Source of the DNA: Clostridia bacterium
GTDB taxonomy: Bacteria > Bacillota_A > Clostridia > Oscillospirales > Butyricicoccaceae
Direction: 5' to 3'
NCBI GenBank assembly: GCA_017421885.1
Contig: JAFOHJ010000149.1
Span: forward strand, 1 to 5,589
Length of the DNA: 5,589 nucleotides
Positions 4,651 to 5,589 of this stretch are shown piece by piece; the first letter of the stretch is position 1; each line of letters begins with the position of its first letter. Under the pieces are notes generated by a model, which was given only the letters and a program-made list of their open reading frames with translations, made no database searches and was not told where the DNA came from. The position numbers and the translations under genes were made by a program.

Positions 4651-5124
4651 TCAATCGATCAAAAGCAAACCGGACTCGGCCAGTTCATATACTTCAGGGT
4701 CAGTCAAAACTTTGAAGTACCAGTAATTATCTCCCTTGTCATAGTAAAGAACGCCGTCTTCGTAAACAAAGCACTCATATCTCTCACCGTCACAATATTG
4801 AAACACTATGTGATCATAGCCTAACGATGAGTACTCAAGATACACATTGGCATCCAAAACATCCAGCTTGCCAAAGTATTCATACTCGCCAGAAACTGCT
4901 TCTGCAATCTGTTTGACGATCTCAGGATGCTCGGCATTAAGTATCTCTCCATTTATGCCCATAACTTTTTCAAGGTCCTCTGCTTCTATATTCACATCAT
5001 AATACTGCAGGTTCCAGCGATATATTCCCCACATGGCAAGCGCCACAACCAAAATGCCCATTAAAATCAACATGCCTCTTTTGGTCACGGGAAGCTTCTG
5101 TTCCAAGCTTTTATATTCCGACAT
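4651..5124 (-). CDS. Single-pass membrane protein of unknown function
   Basis: This 157-residue protein has a short cytoplasmic start with basic residues (KLPVTKRG), one membrane helix at about 17-36, and an outer domain of about 120 residues. Basic residues before the helix predict that the C-terminal domain lies outside. That domain is acidic and rich in tyrosine (17 Tyr in the whole protein) and has two cysteines (111 and 118). The alternating pattern near residues 92-138 (NVYLEYSS, HIVFQYCDG, ECFVYEDGVLYY, YWYFKVL) suggests a beta-sheet fold. I do not recognise a family. The ATG at 5124 has only a weak GGTGG-like ribosome site. GC is lower than in the acetamidase gene beside it (about 40% in a 60-base sample, against 55%). 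The gene is flanked by twin terminator hairpins, which isolates it transcriptionally and may mark it as an insertion. Confidence 0.75.
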   Translation of the reverse strand: MSEYKSLEQKLPVTKRGMLILMGILVVALAMWGIYRWNLQYYDVNIEAEDLEKVMGINGEILNAEHPEIVKQIAEAVSGEYEYFGKLDVLDANVYLEYSSLGYDHIVFQYCDGERYECFVYEDGVLYYDKGDNYWYFKVLTDPEVYELAESGLLLID

Positions 5125-5149
5125 CTATGCCACCACCCTTTTTTATTTT

Positions 5150-5178
5150 AGTTTATCAGATAATCGCACTTCACTCAA
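5150..5178 (-). promoter_or_regulatory. Candidate promoter of the orphan membrane-protein gene
   Basis: On the minus strand TTGAGT (5178-5173) and TAAACT (5155-5150) are 17 nt apart; each matches consensus at four of six bases. TGA precedes the -10 box. Transcription would start near 5143, leaving a short leader of about 20 nt. Confidence 0.45.
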
Positions 5179-5207
5179 CTATTTCGATAAAAGTTTACAT
5201 TCAACAT

Positions 5208-5238
5208 AAAACTGCCACCCAAACCGGGTGGCAGTTTT
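5208..5238 (-). terminator. Terminator of the second GNAT gene
   Basis: A perfect 13-bp stem (5208-5220 with 5226-5238) and a 5-nt loop begin 2 nt after the stop codon of the leftward GNAT gene. On the minus strand the stem ends in TTTTATG. It is a near copy of the hairpin at 4609-4639. Confidence 0.9.
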
Positions 5239-5240
5239 TA

Positions 5241-5589
5241 TTACTTCAAATACTTCATCATACCAATCTCAGCATGAATACTGCCGTCGCGCCAGCGAAT
5301 GGCATCCGGCTTGCGATAGCTCTCGACAAAACCAAGCTTCTCATAAAGAGCCCTTGCTCTGTCGTTGCCCTCGATATATTCGAGGCCGACGACCTCAACT
5401 CCCGCGCAGTTCCGCGCCACTTCTATAAGCAGCTCCAGCATATTCGTCGCTATCCCCTGCCCCCAGTATACCTTCAATACTCCTACTGCAACCGAAGACC
5501 TGTGTTTCAGCTTGCAGAGATTATTAAAACTAATCTGGGCATTGCCGACGCATCTTTCGCCGTCAAAGCAGACTACCATAAGCGCCCCC
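5241..5589 (-). CDS. GNAT-family N-acetyltransferase, N-terminal part outside the window
   Basis: The frame stays open through the right edge. An ATG at 5577-5579 is probably internal: the residues before it (Gly-Ala-Leu) continue a GNAT beta strand, GALMVVCFDGERCVGNAQISF being the usual strand 2/3 hairpin. I therefore call the gene partial, with about 115 C-terminal residues visible. Numbering from that Met, the acetyl-CoA region is GVLKVYWGQGIATNMLELL (33-51), with the GQGIA loop, and the late motif is NDRARALYEKLGF (71-83). These are standard GNAT features. The YWGQGIA form resembles GNAT proteins acting on amino groups of small molecules or protein N-termini, but the acceptor is unknown. 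It ends in a hairpin 2 nt after its stop and is not closely similar to the first GNAT of the window. Confidence 0.88.
   Translation of the reverse strand, partial: GALMVVCFDGERCVGNAQISFNNLCKLKHRSSVAVGVLKVYWGQGIATNMLELLIEVARNCAGVEVVGLEYIEGNDRARALYEKLGFVESYRKPDAIRWRDGSIHAEIGMMKYLK

Larger units (their letters stand above)
4607..5238. repeat. Pair of near-identical hairpin repeats flanking one gene
   Basis: The 33-bp segments 4607-4639 and 5206-5238 differ at one position only (T4625 against C5224, in the loop) and lie in the same orientation 599 bp apart. Similarity stops at the edges of the hairpin. The unit between them carries one whole gene and its promoter. Recombination between the copies would remove that gene and leave a single terminator. 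Confidence 0.85.

Noticed and set aside
1..5589. CRISPR array, transposase, toxin-antitoxin or phage-defence genes
   Set aside because: No regularly spaced repeats, no recombinase or nuclease motifs and no toxin-antitoxin-like pair were found on either strand.

Overview
The window looks like chromosome from an anaerobic Gram-positive member of the Clostridia, possibly a gut Oscillospiraceae or Lachnospiraceae species. The evidence is a DUF1292 gene, a DUF6512 membrane protein, an aldo/keto reductase fused to a two-cluster ferredoxin domain, strong AAGGAG-type ribosome binding sites, non-ATG starts set by those sites, and sigma-A promoters with TGnTATAAT extended -10 boxes. The assignment to a family is inference.

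Layout. Positions 1-713 hold two minus-strand genes for exported proteins, clearly more AT-rich than most of the window: a small secreted protein with a C..H..CxxC pattern, then a lipoprotein that runs off the left edge. They probably form one operon read from an extended -10 promoter near 785. The gap behind that promoter (818-892) holds an AT-rich dyad and a two-copy 24-bp repeat. Positions 912-3030 are a minus-strand block: a ferredoxin-fused aldo/keto reductase, a very acidic DUF1292 protein and a GNAT acetyltransferase. Each has its own promoter; the last two end in hairpin terminators, while the reductase has none. Positions 3038-4639 are plus-strand: a five-helix DUF6512 membrane protein and an acetamidase/formamidase whose promoter lies inside the end of the DUF6512 gene. 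Positions 4651-5124 carry an unrecognised single-pass membrane protein on the minus strand, flanked by two almost identical terminator hairpins. The right edge (5241-5589) is the C-terminal part of a second GNAT acetyltransferase.

The genes do not form one pathway. The region reads as a set of single-gene units with very short gaps: stop codons lie 2-3 nt from terminator stems, and one promoter uses the preceding gene's stop codon. The acetamidase could release ammonia from small amides, and the iron-sulfur reductase fits an anaerobe's redox metabolism. I see no defence system, mobile element, CRISPR array or RNA gene. The parts most worth a second look are the AT-rich exported pair with its upstream repeats, and the orphan membrane gene between twin hairpins.
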